Shown: one piece after another, positions 47,201 through 59,229 of the stretch
Position numbering within the stretch: position 1 is the first letter of the stretch
Layout: every line of letters begins with the position of its first letter
Source of the DNA: Macrostomum hystrix
Taxonomy: Eukaryota; Platyhelminthes; Macrostomidae
Assembly: GCA_950097015.1 (NCBI GenBank)
Contig: CATNEN010000033.1
Coordinates: 4,619,001 to 4,683,000, forward strand
Reading direction: 5' to 3'
Length of the DNA: 64,000 nt
Position numbers and translations under genes: made by a program
The notes under the pieces: generated by a model
The model's input: the letters and a program-made list of their open reading frames with translations, nothing else
Told to the model about the DNA's origin: nothing
Database searches by the model: none

Positions 47201-48879
47201 ACCGTTTGCCACAGGTTGCCGGCCGACCCCTCACCTGCTACAACGCCTCAAACTATGGCGCGCTGCTGCTGATCGACACGGAGGAGGAGTTCTTCCCGGA
47301 GGAGGTGGCCAAGCTCGGTCGCGACGTGGCCGCCGGCCTGTCAGTCGTGGTGCTGGCAGACTGGTACAACGCCAGCGTAATGCGCAGAGTTCGATTCTTT
47401 GACGAGAACACCCGGCAGTGGTGGGTGCCGGACACCGGCGGAGCCAATGTGCCGGCCCTGAACGACCTGCTGTCCCAGTTCGGCGTGGGATTCGGCGATC
47501 GGGTTCTGGACGGAGAATTCCGGCTGGCCGACCATCTCGTACCGTTCTCGTCCGGCTGCAACATTGCCAGGTTCCCCGACGACGGTCGGGTGGTCACCGC
47601 CGCCCTGGCCGACGAGGGTCACGAGCTGATGCAGGTGGGGGCTTGTCAATAGTAATAACTATTTGGAGACACTAGACCGGCAGCCAACCAATTAAGCCAA
47701 TTATGCTCATTTCGCTGACTCCTGAGCACACTCATGCTCACAGTCACACACACATGTGTTCACCTGCCCTGACTTTCTCGTCGTCAGGCAGTGTGCACTT
47801 GGGGTTGGTCCTCAAGGTCGTAAATTGCACGACAAGCCCCCAAGACTTCTCTCTGCGGCTGCGCCCCAAACAAATCTGGGAGTTCAGGGACATTTGGTGC
47901 GAGAGGCAAATGCGTTAACCGCTGTGCTATTCACACCACCTAATGCCATGTTATGGATTTATTTTTGTAATTCGATAGATTTGGTCAAATCCTCTGGCGA
48001 GACAGTATCTTCCACGGTGAGGATTGAGATACTCCTGGTAATCCCTATTTTAATTTTTTACAGGCGGACGGACCCAAGTCTCGGCTGGAGGTGCGCGCCC
48101 CGGTGCTCGGCTTCGCGCAGTCCGGCTCCAGAGCCGGCCGACCCGGAGCCGGTCGCATCGCTGTCTTCGGCGACTCGAACTGTGCCGACTCGGCGCACCA
48201 GCTGGCCGACTGCTACTGGCTGGTGGCAGCCATGCTTAACTATGCCACGGCCGGCCGACTGCCGGGCTTCGCCGAAGCCTCCAGCCCGAGCAGCGTTGCC
48301 ACCAGATTCGACGCCCTGCCGTCGGCCCAGCAGCGGCCGCCGCCGCTGCGCATGGAGGGCAGCCGGCTGCGGCTTCACAGTCGGGTCCTGCTGCCGAACG
48401 CCCCCGATTTCGATGGCAGCGAAGGCCTTCGTCGACACCGTCCGCTCCCCGACTGTCCGCAGCCTGCACCCTGTCGACGAATTGACGACAACACCGAGGA
48501 CAGCGGTCGGCTGCGCAGGCCGGCCTTCCGCGCCGCCAGCCTCGCCCTGCTGCCGGAGGATCGAGTCCCGCTGCCGCCGGATCAGCGGTCCAGCGCCGAC
48601 CTGTCCCCGGAGGCTCTGGCCGCGGCGGCGATCAGCTCCCGGTCCTCCGCTGGCGCCCCGGTGGATCGCGCGTTCCGCCTGTTCGCCCTGTCCTGCACCC
48701 TGTTGGCCGCAGCCGGCCTGCTGGCCTTCGCCGCCTCCTGGTGTCGGCGCCGTCTTCGGCGCGGCGCGCGGCCCGGTCTGGCGCCCGGCGCTCTGGTTCG
48801 CTCGGCGTCCACCGGCATTGACCAGCCGCTGCTGTTTGGCCGCTCAGCCGGTCTGCAGAAGGGATTCAGCATTTTCTGA
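44225..48879 (+). CDS. MBTPS1: Membrane-bound transcription factor site-1 protease (S1P, subtilase family)
   Basis: Five exons, all joined in phase 0: 44,225-45,076, 45,597-46,322, 46,486-46,929, 47,215-47,634 and 48,064-48,879; about 1,085 residues, against 1,052 in human. S1P is a Golgi serine protease that makes the first cut in SREBP and ATF6. The catalytic triad is visible: Asp218 in [11 protein letters not shown], His251 in [10 protein letters not shown] and Ser416 in [13 protein letters not shown], with the oxyanion Asn340 in SAIGNDGP; numbering is within two residues of the human enzyme. I chose the ATG at 44,225 because it opens a signal sequence ([16 protein letters not shown]); an in-frame ATG at 44,147 is possible. 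A transmembrane helix ([20 protein letters not shown]) and short basic tail close the protein. Confidence 0.95.
45255..45510. repeat. Minisatellite, 24-bp unit, in S1P intron 1
   Basis: About eleven units of GGTTTGAGATGGGATTCGGG plus ATGG/ATAG. It is entirely intronic and unrelated to the other arrays. Confidence 0.9.
46375..46465. repeat. Short pyrimidine-rich repeat in S1P intron 2
   Basis: Imperfect repeats of CATCTCCAGTCTCC just before the exon 3 acceptor. Confidence 0.7.
46935..47135. repeat. Minisatellite, 20-bp unit, in S1P intron 3
   Basis: About ten units of CCTCAGCCTAATCCCACACT with C/A changes, starting within ten bases of the exon 3 donor. Confidence 0.9.
47640..47945 (-). mobile_element. 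SINE family 1 in S1P intron 4
   Basis: Minus-strand copy with the tRNA-like head (complement of AATGCGTTAACCGCTGTGCT) at 47,900-47,930, ATTTGTTTGGGGCGCAGCC reversed, and the diagnostic CTGACTTTCTCGTCGTCAGG. Its tail is diverged. Confidence 0.85.
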
Positions 48880-49640
48880 AGCTTCGTGTGCCGTTTGCTC
48901 AGTTGATACCTTTTTTATATGCTTGCTGCGTTTCTCATCAAATTTGACGGTATAAAGTGAATTAAAAAAGAATTCGGAATTTTAATATCGTCACTCGTCA
49001 GGAATCTGCTCAAAGCCTTCATTCGGTTTCTCTTTCGATTCCCTAGAAAAAGTGCGATGAAAAAATGCAAACTAGGCAGATTCCTGATTTTCAGTAGATT
49101 CCTAAGCAAATCTCGGCTTAAATTATTTCTGCTATTCATCCTGCAATTCTTAATTAACTTCTTTTCTATAATTCATATTCACAAATAATTTAGTACAACG
49201 GAATGTCAATCGCGCTACTAATAGTAGCTGCTGAATTAAATGGATCGTCCTATCTGCATGCGGCTAATCGCAGGGTGAGTCAGCCGCATGATTGTTGACA
49301 CTGATCTGGCTGTACAATTGAATGCCACGAGTGCTAGGGACTGCTCAAACCGGATCTGCTGTCCCACACTTCCGGTGTGTCTGCGTGCTCTTTTTTATCC
49401 CTAAACCGACTGCCCTTCAACCCTATTTTTCTCCGGTATTTTATTTAAATCCTGTCAAAGTCTTATTCTCATTCTGTTGCATAAATCTTTGTCTACTACT
49501 GCACAACCCCCGACCTGCTTTTTTCCTGCCTATTTTTCCTGTATTTTTTTTCCAATGAGATTGACAATGCTGCTTTGCAACTGATCCCGAATTTCGAATC
49601 CTAGATCCTAAAAGTCAAATCACAGATCCTTAAAATAGGA
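48880..49640. other. Downstream of S1P, nothing recognised
   Basis: 3' UTR and AT-rich sequence; no canonical AATAAA found soon after the stop. Confidence 0.4.
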
Positions 49641-49644
49641 TTCC

Positions 49645-50435
49645 AGATCCAAATTATCAGGTACTATATCCCAAATATCGAATCCCATATCACAAATATC
49701 GGATCCCAGATCACAAATACCGGATCCCAGATCACAAATGCCGGATCCCATATCACAAATGCCGGATCCCATATAACAAATATCGGATCCCAGATCACAA
49801 ATATCGGATCCCATATCACAAATATCGGATCCCAGATCACAAATATCGGATCCCAGATCACAAATATCGGATTCCATATAACAAATGCCGGATTCCATAT
49901 CACAAATGCCGGATTCCATATCACAAATATCGGATCCCATATCACAAATATCGGATTCCATATAACAAATGCCGGATTCCATATCACAAATATCGGATCC
50001 CAGATCACAAATATCGGATTCCATATAACAAATATCGGATCCCAGATCACAAATATCGGATCCCAGATCACAAATATCGGATCCCATATCACAAATATCG
50101 GATCCCATATCACAAATATCGGATTCCATATAACAAATGCCGGATTCCATATCACAAATATCGGATTCCATATCACAAATATCGGATCCCAGATCACAAA
50201 TATCGGATCCCAGATCACAAATATCGGATTCCATATAACAAATGCCGGATTCCATATCACAAATATCGGATCCCATATCACAAATATCGGATCCCATATC
50301 ACAAATATCGGATCCCAGATCACAAATATCGAATTCCTTATCACAAATATCGGATCCCAGATCACAAATATCGAATTCCTTATCACAAATATCGGATCCC
50401 ATATCCCAAATATCCAGATCCAGATCCCATTAATC
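49645..50435. repeat. Minisatellite, 21-bp unit
   Basis: About 37 units of ATCACAAATATCGGATCCCA plus T/G with a few recurring variants (ATGCCGGATTCC). It is open in several frames on both strands because the unit is a multiple of three, but there is no gene-like start or flank. Confidence 0.95.
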
Positions 50436-51204
50436 GGCTTCCCGATTCAAAATATTGAGTTCCTGATCCCAAAGCTCTGATCCCATCTCCTAGGCCCTTG
50501 GATCGCATATTAGCAAGAGTTTTCCGGATCTCTGAATTTCTATATTTTATAAGAAAAGACAATGCATGTCTATGTCTGATTTACCTACTTTTGTACAAAG
50601 AAGTTTTCAAATAGTTCGATAATTATTGTCATATTTAAATCATGAACTAGTCAAGTGCCATAACTGCACATCTCCAAGTAGCAGTTTCAAATTCAGTCAT
50701 TAGGACTTTTCAAATTAAAACGTTCCCTGTTTTGCTATTCATAATTGCAATAGTCTTCAACGCCTGTAACACAATTCACTGTGTAAATCAGTACCCACCG
50801 ATCTGCAGTTGCACTTTTCCACGGCTACAACTTACCTGACACACCTGTCGTCTGCTTGCTTTTATCTGTAAATCATGTCTGCTTTTTTTTAAAATAAATT
50901 TGAAGTTTAATATAATCTTCTTAGATCTGCAGCTATTATAACAGGGCCTGTCTTATGTCTCAGTAGCAACTCTCTCAGTGCTAGCAATGACCTTTCAGTC
51001 TAGCAACCTCCTAGCAACCAATAACAGCTCATCAATCCTTCCTCTCCCCCTTCCTATAAATCTTACCTTGCCCTATCCGCTAGCCCGCTGGGATTTTTTA
51101 GACTAAATAAGAAACAGCATCAGCAGCAGCAGCAGTGATTTCGAAGACATTTTTAATCTCCAACTGACCATTGCTACAAGCCATATTCATTTGATTGCAG
51201 TCTC
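50436..51204. other. Upstream region of the RBBP6-like gene
   Basis: No other gene recognised. A (CAG)n tract lies at about 51,119-51,136 in the probable 5' UTR. Confidence 0.4.
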
Positions 51205-54200
51205 ATGACCGCCAGCGCCGCGACCAGCTCTTCTCAGATCTATTACCGATTCAAGTCCAGTTTGAGTAGGGATGTTGTGCCTATTAGCGGCTCGGTTCTC
51301 AGTGTTCGCGATTTGAAGGCTGCAATTAGAATGAAATGCGGCCTGAAAGGCACCGACTATGACCTGCAGCTGTCAACTGAGGATGGCAAGGGTGAGAGCA
51401 GCAGTTCAAATATACATCCCAACATCGCTTTGACCAATGTGAACAGGCCAGCATTAAACCTGTGACTTTAGTTCTGACTTCGATTAATAAATTGATTTTA
51501 TCTATCTGACTTTAAGTATCTGCTCGACCTGATCAATCTAGATTCCATTATCAGGGGGTTAGGTCTCGGACTCGCGACTCACTAACGTCGGGGGTTCGAT
51601 TCCCGACTCCACTGGAACCATCTGTATCGTTTAGCAAGACATTTAACTCTGCATAGCTTCAGTTCACGCAGTTTTTAATTGGCTTAATTTAGGGTTGGTG
51701 TGGCGTCCCACCAGTCCATGGACTGACCAGCTGTACGCAGCCTTCCAGTGCGCCGCGCAAGCTGCGGTTGTGCTGTCGGCTGAAGCTTGGGGCAAGTCTT
51801 TTATATGGGGAAGTTATGGACCGAGTTTATCGCCGAACCAGCAATATTTACATTTCAGTATTCGACAGCGAAGCAGACCTGGTGCATGAGTTCACTCAGG
51901 TGCTGGTGGCTCGAACTCCAATGCAGAAGGCGGCGGGCGGCAGGCTGCCTCGACTGCCGAAGCAGCAGCAAAACACTGAGACCAGCGTCAGTAATTTTCA
52001 TGTGTCTTCGCCTTCTTTTGTACGAAATATGAACTCTTAGTCATTGCCCTAAACCTGTGAGTGTTTTGAGCCGGTCATTGCTCTAAACCTGTGAGTGTTT
52101 TGAGCCGGTCATTGCTCTAAACCTGTGAGTGTTTTGAGTCAGTCATTACCCTAAACCTGTGAGTGTTTTGAGCCGGTCATTGCTCTAAACCTGTGAGTGT
52201 TTTGAGCCGGTCATTGCTCTAAACCTGTGAGTGTTTTGAGTCAGTCATTACCCTAAACCTGTGAGTGTTTTGAGTCATTCATTACCCTAAACCTGTGAGT
52301 GTTTTGAGCCGGTCATTGCTCTAAACCTGTGAGTGTTTTGAGTCAGTCATTACCCTAAACCTGTGAGTGTTTTGAGTCAGTCATTACCCTAAACCTGTGA
52401 GTGTTTTGAGTCATTCATTACCCTAAACCTGTGAGTGTTTTGAGCCGGTCATTGCTCTAAACCTGAGTGTTTTGAGCCGGTCATTGCTCTAAACCTGTGA
52501 GTGTTTTGAGCCGGTCATTGCTCTAAACCTGAGTGTTTTGAGCCGGTCATTGCTCTAAACCTGAGTGTTTTGAGCCGGTCATTGCTCTAAACCTGAGTGT
52601 TTTGAGCCGGTCATTGCTGTAAACCTGAGTGTTTTGAGCCGGTCATTGCTCTAAACCTGAGTGTTTTGAGCCGGTCATTGCTCTAAACCTGAGTGTTTTG
52701 ATATCTTAGGTAGCCTGACTGCCTTTGCCTGTGTCTATCTCTTTTGAAGCTAGTTAAAAGTGCATCCCTATGCGTGCTCAATGTCTGATTCGGACTGTTT
52801 TCGTGAACGCATGCTCAGCACTTGGGGTGGGCCGGGGAGGCGATTGTCTAGCTGTGATTGTTTGGCTTCATTATTGTTTGTGTTTTGGCTACATTGAGGC
52901 CATATTCTACTGTCTGATACTATGGCCTTTTAAAGAACGCCCATAGACAATGCTCGATAAGCTAGGTATTTGAGCCACAGACGAACCGTCTGCTTTTTTA
53001 CTCTCGAAAACTGAATAAAGTGGATTTTTTGCAAACTGGTATTTTTTATTCGTTAACTTTTCAAGCCTAGCAGCCAAGGAGACTGCGATCCGGCAGCAAC
53101 AGCAGCAGCAACAGCTAAAATACACCACGAACAGTTCTTGATGATGGAGGGCCTCACAGAGGACGAGAAACTGGACCTGGTTATTCGCCAGTCCACTCAG
53201 AAGTATGACACCGTGCGGTGAGTCCTGCTGCTTTCCCTTACCTTCACTTCCCAATCCCTTGGCTACTTCCCTTCACTTCCCAATCCCTTGGCCACTTCCC
53301 TTCACTTCCCAATCCCTTGGCCACTTCCCTTCACTTCCCAATCCCTTGGCCACTTCCCTTCACTTCCCAATCCCTTGGCCACTTCCCTTCACTTCCCAAT
53401 CCCTTGGCCATCACCCCAGCCCTAAAAATCCCCATTTCGCTCCCAAAATCCGCAGCTACCGTAGCCAGCCGTCCCGTCCGGACGGGCCGCCGCCCGCGGG
53501 CTACACTTGCAGCCGCTGTCAGAAGACCGGCAGCCACTGGTCCCGCCAGTGCCCGGGCCTCACTGACTGCGCCGGAAACCGGCTGGATCCGGCCAGGGTG
53601 CAGCGGCCCAGCGGCATTCCCAGCAACTTCCTGCAGATTGTGCCCGACAAAGTTGACGGCGCCTACCTCATGAAGGACGGCCGGTATGCCGTGCCCAAAC
53701 TGGATGCGTGAGTTTGCGAGTTGGCTTTTTTATTTAGACATCTCGCACCCTGTCCTAGGACACAAGCTCACCCTGTCCTAGGACACTAGCTCACCCTGTC
53801 CTAGTGCAAGATGTTCATTTCATAGCACGCCTTGTCCATTCTATTCCAGCGAGGCCAGAGCCCAGGGCAAGAAGGAGAAGCGGCCATTCAGCGCCGAGGA
53901 GAACCCGCAGGACAGCTCAGGCGGCGACCAGACTCCGAAATCGTCGGTCAGCGACAACTCCCAGCCGCAGGCGGATGCGGCCATCGCAGACGAGGATTCT
54001 TCTAGCATCCCATCGGAGGTGCCCAGCTCCATGCGGTGCCTGCTGTGCAGCCAGCTCATGCGGGAGCCGCACATTCTCATCTGCTGCGGCGCCACCGCCT
54101 GCAAGCAGTGCCTGCACGCTGCCCTGTTCGAGGCCAGCAGTCCCAGCCTGCACAAGTGCCCGGCCTGCCGCGAGACCGTGGCCGACGTTGACTGCATGGT

Positions 54201-56235
54201 GCCGAACAGGAATCTGGGCGAGGCTGTGGCTAGATTTCTGGCGGACAGTCAGGTCTGACTCGCTTATTTAGCGCGCATTTCTACTGTTAGTAGAGTAGCT
54301 AGGGAAGAGTGCGACTCTCTACGCTATGCTCCCAGATTTACTTGTACAGTAGTTTGAGATTATTTATCGAGAAGTTGGGATTACCAAACAGAAATGTTGA
54401 GATTACCGATCAGAAATGTTTGGATTACGATCAGAAATGTTGGGATTACGATCAGAAATGTTGGGATTACGATCAGAAATGTTGGGATTACGATCAGAAA
54501 TGTTGGGATTACGATCAGAAATGTTGGGATTACGATCAGAAATGTTGGGATTACCGATCGGGACAGTTGGGATTACCGATCGGGACAGTTCGGATTACCG
54601 ATCGGGACAGTTGGGATTACCGATCGGGACAGTTCGGATTACCGATCGGGACAGTTGGGATTACCGATCGGGACAGTCGGGATTACCAATCGAAGTTTGA
54701 GGCAGCTATTGGAACTTTTTGATACAAAGCATCAGTTTTTTTATTGCTAATTGGGTGTTTAACGATTGGGAACTGGTTTTCGTTGGCCAATCAGCCGGAG
54801 GGATTGCCAGCCATCGGACATTTCCTAATAACTTGTTGCTATGCTCAACGAGTTGCTTACAATGCCGCCACCCCAATTCCCCACCCCAATTCAGAAGCTG
54901 AATGCCACTGCGAAGACCCGCCCCGCTAATGAGTCGAATGGCGACTCGGCTTCACTGCCTCATTGCCAGCAGCAGCAGCAGCAGCAGCATTGCTATCCCT
55001 GGCAGTCTAACGGTGTTTATTGCAGTTCCGACTATTCCAGCCAGCAGCAGCAGCAGTATTACCAGCAGCAGATGGCGGCATACGCAGCCTATCAGCAGAT
55101 GGGCTATTACTACCAGCCCGGCCTGCCCTACCCGATGCAGCAGCACGCGGGAGGCAGCGCGCCGATCTACGCCAACAGCGGCGAGATCGGACGGCCCTTC
55201 ACCGAATCGGAATTTCAAGTTCTGCAGGGCCAGCTGAGATCCGCGGCGCCGCTGCCTGCGGCCTACCAGAACGGCAGCTTTGAATCCGGCGGCTGTCGCT
55301 TTGCGCGTCGATGGCGCGGCCAATACCGTGACTTTCGTTACCATGGCAACGGAGGAGGACGCGGTCGCGATCGTTACGATAGACGTGGCGTCGCTAATCA
55401 AGATGACTTCGGGCCGGCTCGTTGGAGGCAGCAGCAGCAGCAGCGGTGTCAGCCATCGCGACAGTCCAGACGATCTCGGTCTAGATCCCGATCCCGATCT
55501 CGATCTTCATCTCGGCGGCATTCCAGATCGCGCGCTGGCAATCATCGCAGCCGCAGCCGCAGTCGCAGCCGCAGTCGAAGTCGTCGTCATCGTCGCGAAC
55601 GCAGTTCTCGTGAGCGCGACAAGAAGAGTTCCTCGATTCCCAAGCGCAGGCGAATTGCGGCCAGCCCCAGCCCTGTGGCCTGCAGAGCCTTCGTCAGGTC
55701 TGCCTCCATCGCGTTCGAGCTTGTGAAGGATGAGCAGTGGGAAGAGGGCAATAGAGGGGCAAGAGGAGAATGGAGTGGGATGAGGGGAAAGAAATTTTTA
55801 GGTAGAGAAGAGACGTAACTTATTAGAATTTTCTTATATAAGGACACGCACGCACCCTATAGAATATTGGAGCAGTGCGGTGGTGACAGCAGCTTGACTA
55901 CCAACGTCGCCGCCGAAGCCGCCCAATCCGTCATCGAAGCCATCGACTCGGAGTTCTTGTCTGAGAAGACCGAACCTGCCGCTGCTTCGGCCGCCATCGT
56001 CAGGTCGGACAGCGACCGGCCCGTCGACCGAGCCGAACTGGAGGAAGGCGAATGCGAGTCCGACGGCTCCGTTGTTGCCGACGACAACGCAGACGATGAC
56101 GATGATGATAGCCTGCTTGGAGACGAGATCTTCGTTGTAGAAAAGTGCGACTACCTGGACAGCCTGCTGGGCGAGGAGGGCAGCGCGGCGGCAGAAATTG
56201 AAGGCGACATCGGAACTGGCAGCGCGGCTGATTAG
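51205..56235 (+). CDS. RBBP6: RBBP6-like E3 ubiquitin ligase / mRNA 3'-processing factor
   Basis: Exons: 51,205-51,391, 51,859-51,986, one ending at 53,217, 53,456-53,707, 53,850-54,252, about 54,895-55,697 and 55,863-56,235. In order: the ubiquitin-like DWNN domain (IYYRFKSSLSRDVVPI, DLKAAIRMKCGLKGTDYDLQ, continued in exon 2), a linker with TEDEKLDLVIRQSTQKYD, a CCHC zinc knuckle (YTCSRCQKTGSHWSRQC), a conserved block (PSGIPSNFLQIV, MKDGRYAVPKLDA), a RING/U-box-like domain (MRCLLCSQLMREPHIL through CPACRETVADVDCMV), a Gln/Tyr-rich region and an Arg/Ser domain, then an acidic tail. This order is diagnostic of RBBP6 (Drosophila SNAMA), a nuclear ligase and polyadenylation-complex partner. The start of exon 3 (53,051-53,089) could not be fixed in phase. 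The nearest AATAAA is at 56,914. Confidence 0.9.
51553..51790 (+). mobile_element. SINE family 2 copy in RBBP6 intron 1
   Basis: tRNA-like head (GGGGTTAGGTCTCGGACTCG; B box GGGGGTTCGATTCCCGACTC), body with TTTAGCAAGACATTTAACTC and 3' part with CACCAGTCCATGGACTGACC. It is the best-preserved family 2 copy, ending about 70 bases before the exon 2 acceptor. Confidence 0.8.
52045..52705. repeat. Minisatellite, ~32-bp unit, in RBBP6 intron 2
   Basis: About 21 units of CTAAACCTGTGAGTGTTTTG plus AGCCGGTCATTG or AGTCAGTCATTACC. Later units lose two to three bases (CCTGAGTG). Most units contain CT|GTGAGT, a donor-like motif. Confidence 0.95.
53230..53412. repeat. Minisatellite, ~28-bp unit, in RBBP6 intron 3
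   Basis: About six units of AATCCCTTGGCCACTTCCCT plus TCACTTCCC, starting soon after the exon 3 donor. Confidence 0.9.
53743..53806. repeat. Short tandem repeat in RBBP6 intron 4
   Basis: Three ~23-bp units with CACCCTGTCCTAGGACA. Confidence 0.8.
54375..54700. repeat. Two abutting minisatellites (21 and 22 bp) in RBBP6 intron 5
   Basis: The first part has about eight units of GGGATTACGATCAGAAATGT plus T. It grades into about six units of GGGATTACCGATCGGGACAG plus TT. The second looks derived from the first by substitution and one insertion. Confidence 0.9.
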
Positions 56236-56249
56236 ATTGATTTCTTCTA

Positions 56250-56705
56250 TTTGCAGGGTGACTTTATTGATTGACAGGTGCGCTTATCGAATGACAGGTG
56301 TGTTTATTGATTGACAAGTGTTTTAATAACGGGCGTGTTTGTTAATTTACAGGTGTGTTTATTGATCGACAGGTGTTATTATCAAACTACAGGTGTGTTT
56401 TTTGATTGACAGGTGTTATTATCAAACTACAGGTGTGTTTTTTGATTGACAGGTGTTATTATCAAACTACAGGTGTGTTTTTTGATTGACAGGTGTTATT
56501 ATCAAACTACAGGTGTGTTTTTTGATTGACAGGTGTTATTATCAAATGACAGGTGTTTTTTATTGACAGGTGTATGTTATTGATTGACAGGTCTGTTAAT
56601 TGATCGACAGGTGCGTTTATCAATGAAAGGTGTGTTTATCGAGTGAAAGGTGTGTTTATCGAGTGACAGGTGTGTTTATCGAGTGACAGGTGTGTTTTTA
56701 ATTGG
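56250..56705. repeat. Minisatellite, ~19- and 38-bp units, in the RBBP6 3' region
   Basis: Units of TTGATTGACAGGTGTGTTTA alternate with ATTATCAAACTACAGGTGTG. Every unit has ACAGGTGTG, a donor-like motif. It starts within 20 bases of the stop codon and precedes the nearest AATAAA (56,914), so it is probably in the 3' UTR. Confidence 0.85.
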
Positions 56706-56913
56706 CAGATATGCTATGTTAAAGAATATATAGTTTTGTTTGAGTGTCGTCAGATTTATCGCTAATTATAATTCCACTAATATCCTTTGCTTTTCAGAAG
56801 CCCGCTATTCTTGATTTTCTGCAGCACTAGGCCTACTGCTTGGCCAGGAACTGTCATTGTCTGCATCGGTCTTTGTTTCGCTTTTGTCTGCTGGTGTTGT
56901 GGTGTTTTCTTAG

Positions 56914-56919
56914 AATAAA
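56914..56919 (+). terminator. Possible polyadenylation signal of RBBP6
   Basis: AATAAA 679 bases after the stop, beyond the minisatellite. Confidence 0.4.
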
Positions 56920-57239
56920 TATATTGATGTATTTTCTGATCTCACGGTTTTCTTAGAAAAAATATTCTTACTTCTGTTGATGTCGTCTTCCAGATCTGTG
57001 ATTGCGAGTCAGTTGCCCAATGTTTTAGCGCGGATATTTTTTTGTTGTGTCTTTCTAATTAGATTTAGCCGGCTACAGTCCCCTATTTTGTTAGTCATGG
57101 TTTTACGCATCTTCCAGTGCGGTGTTCCCAGCTTCCCTGAGTCTTGTTTTGCTGTTTTATTCCGACTGCTTCAATAATTGCCACAGTTTATGATCAGTTA
57201 TGGTCCCGCTTGCAGTGGCTGCTACTGGACTGTCTAGTG

Positions 57240-58040
57240 ATCCAGATTGTCTCTGGGTCATTGACCCAAGATCCATTGTGGTGCCCTGATCCCAGATCCT
57301 TCAGTGATCCCCTGATCCCAGATACTTCAATGATCCCCTGATCCCAGATACTTCAGTGATCCCCTGATCCCAGATACTTCAGTGATCCCCTGATCCCAGA
57401 TACTTGAATGATCCCCTGATCCCAGATACTTCAGTGATCCCCTGATCCCAGATACTTCAGTGATCCCCTGATCCCAGATACTTCAGTGATCCCCTGATCT
57501 TTCAGTGATCCCCTGTTCCCAGATACTTCAGTGATCCTCTGATCCCTGATACTTCAATGATCCCCTGATCCCAGATACTTCAGTGATCCCCTGATCCCAG
57601 ATACTTCAATAATCCCCTATTCCAGATACTTCAGTGATCCCCTGTTCCCAGATACTTCAGTGATCCTCTGATCCCAGATACTTCAATGATCCCCTGATCC
57701 CAGATACTTCAGTGATCCCCTGATCTTTCAGTGATCCCCTGTTCCCAGATACTTCAGTGATCCTCTGATCCCAGATACTTCAATAATCCCCTGATCTTTC
57801 AGTGATCCCCTGATCCCAGATACTTCAATGATCCTCTGATCCCAGATACTTCAATGATCCCCTGATCCCAGATACTTTAGTGATCCCCTGATCCCAGATA
57901 CTTCAGTGATCCCCTGATCCCAGATACTTCAATGATCCCCTGTTCCCAGATACTTCAATGATCCTCTGATCCCAGATACTTCAGTGATCCCCTGATCCCA
58001 GATACTTTAGTGATCCCATGATCCTAGATACTTTATTAAT
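57240..58040. repeat. Minisatellite, 26-bp unit
   Basis: About 30 units of TGATCCCCTGATCCCAGATA plus CTTCAG/A, with shortened units lacking CCCAGATA. Degraded at both ends. Confidence 0.95.
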
Positions 58041-59229
58041 CCCAGATCTCACATCCCTGAGCGATTCTAAATCCCAGATATCTCAGTGATCCCTGATCCT
58101 ACATGCTTTAGTGGTTCTTGATCCTAGATATTAAATAAACGCGTTAATTTTGTATTTTGTGCCAGTCCCTGAGTAGTGCAAAACCTGTGCCAGGATCTTG
58201 TTCAGTCTGGAAGGTGTACTTTTAGTTCGCCACTGCAAGCCGACGCAGTTTTGTTAAAGTTGTCTGATTTTACGGCTCCTTTCCGCTTTCATGCGACCTT
58301 TTTTCAGACAAGTCTGCCTTTCTGTTTATCTTTTTCTGTCTGACTGTTTTCAAGAGTTTTTGGTGCATTGTTCTATTTTTCGTGTACAATCATTTATCTA
58401 TTTACCAGCAATAAGTGCTTTTTAAATTTGAAATTCTGTTTTTGTTAGTTTTCTAAATCTGTGCTTTCCTGGTGTCGGTGATTTGTGTCTGCCCTAGCAT
58501 CACCGCATCCCGTGACAGCAAATTGCAGACATTTTCTTTCGCACCGTTGCCCCCCATTTCCAAGAAGTACAAAATTTTTTTTGCATTTCATATTTTCGTC
58601 GGACACTTGTGTTAGAAGCTGGGTCACATTTTACCACCCCTTTGTCTAGTCCGATAAGTCATTCGGCATTAGTCAGCTGGTAATTGATGTGTTGTGTTGT
58701 GTTGATAGTGAGGATTATATTTTTATGCTTTTGTGATTTGCCGAAGACATGCTCAGCTGTCTCAATGGTGATGTTGTGAAGCAAATGAAATTGATTATTT
58801 ATATTTTACTGCACAATATATACGCGTGACAAGCCAGGTTCAGTTTATTTGACTTTGAATCACTGCTGTTTCTGCTGTGAGGCTTTCCTTTCTTTTCCTG
58901 TCACATTCTAGGATTTGGCTGTGTCTAGCTGGAGATCCTATTATTCAAAGAAAATTATACTGAAATCACCATGGAAACAAAAGTTTATAAGAAATAGAAA
59001 TACCGATTTTACGGGAGTAAATTCCAAGGTGAAAGTGAAATCCCACGGATGCTAGGGAAATCCCAAAGCCTCGAGGGAAATCCCTAAATCGTGAGGGAAA
59101 TCCCAAATTCGCTATGGAAGTCCCTAAATTGTAAACCTATCAATTCTGAGTTTGATTGCAGCCAATCTGTTCAACATTATGCTGTTATGTTCTATATAAA
59201 GTCTGATTTATTGCTTCAGCAACTACAGT
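58041..59229. other. Intergenic region before the methyltransferase pair
   Basis: No gene recognised. A few short GGGAAATCCC-like repeats occur at about 59,020-59,130. Confidence 0.4.

Noticed and set aside
48058-48438. Minus-strand frames opposite the last S1P exon
   Set aside because: GC-rich antisense shadow; the plus-strand exon completes S1P with a transmembrane helix.
49620-50402. 240-260-residue repeat proteins rich in Ile/Asp
   Set aside because: A 21-bp minisatellite with open frames by arithmetic only.
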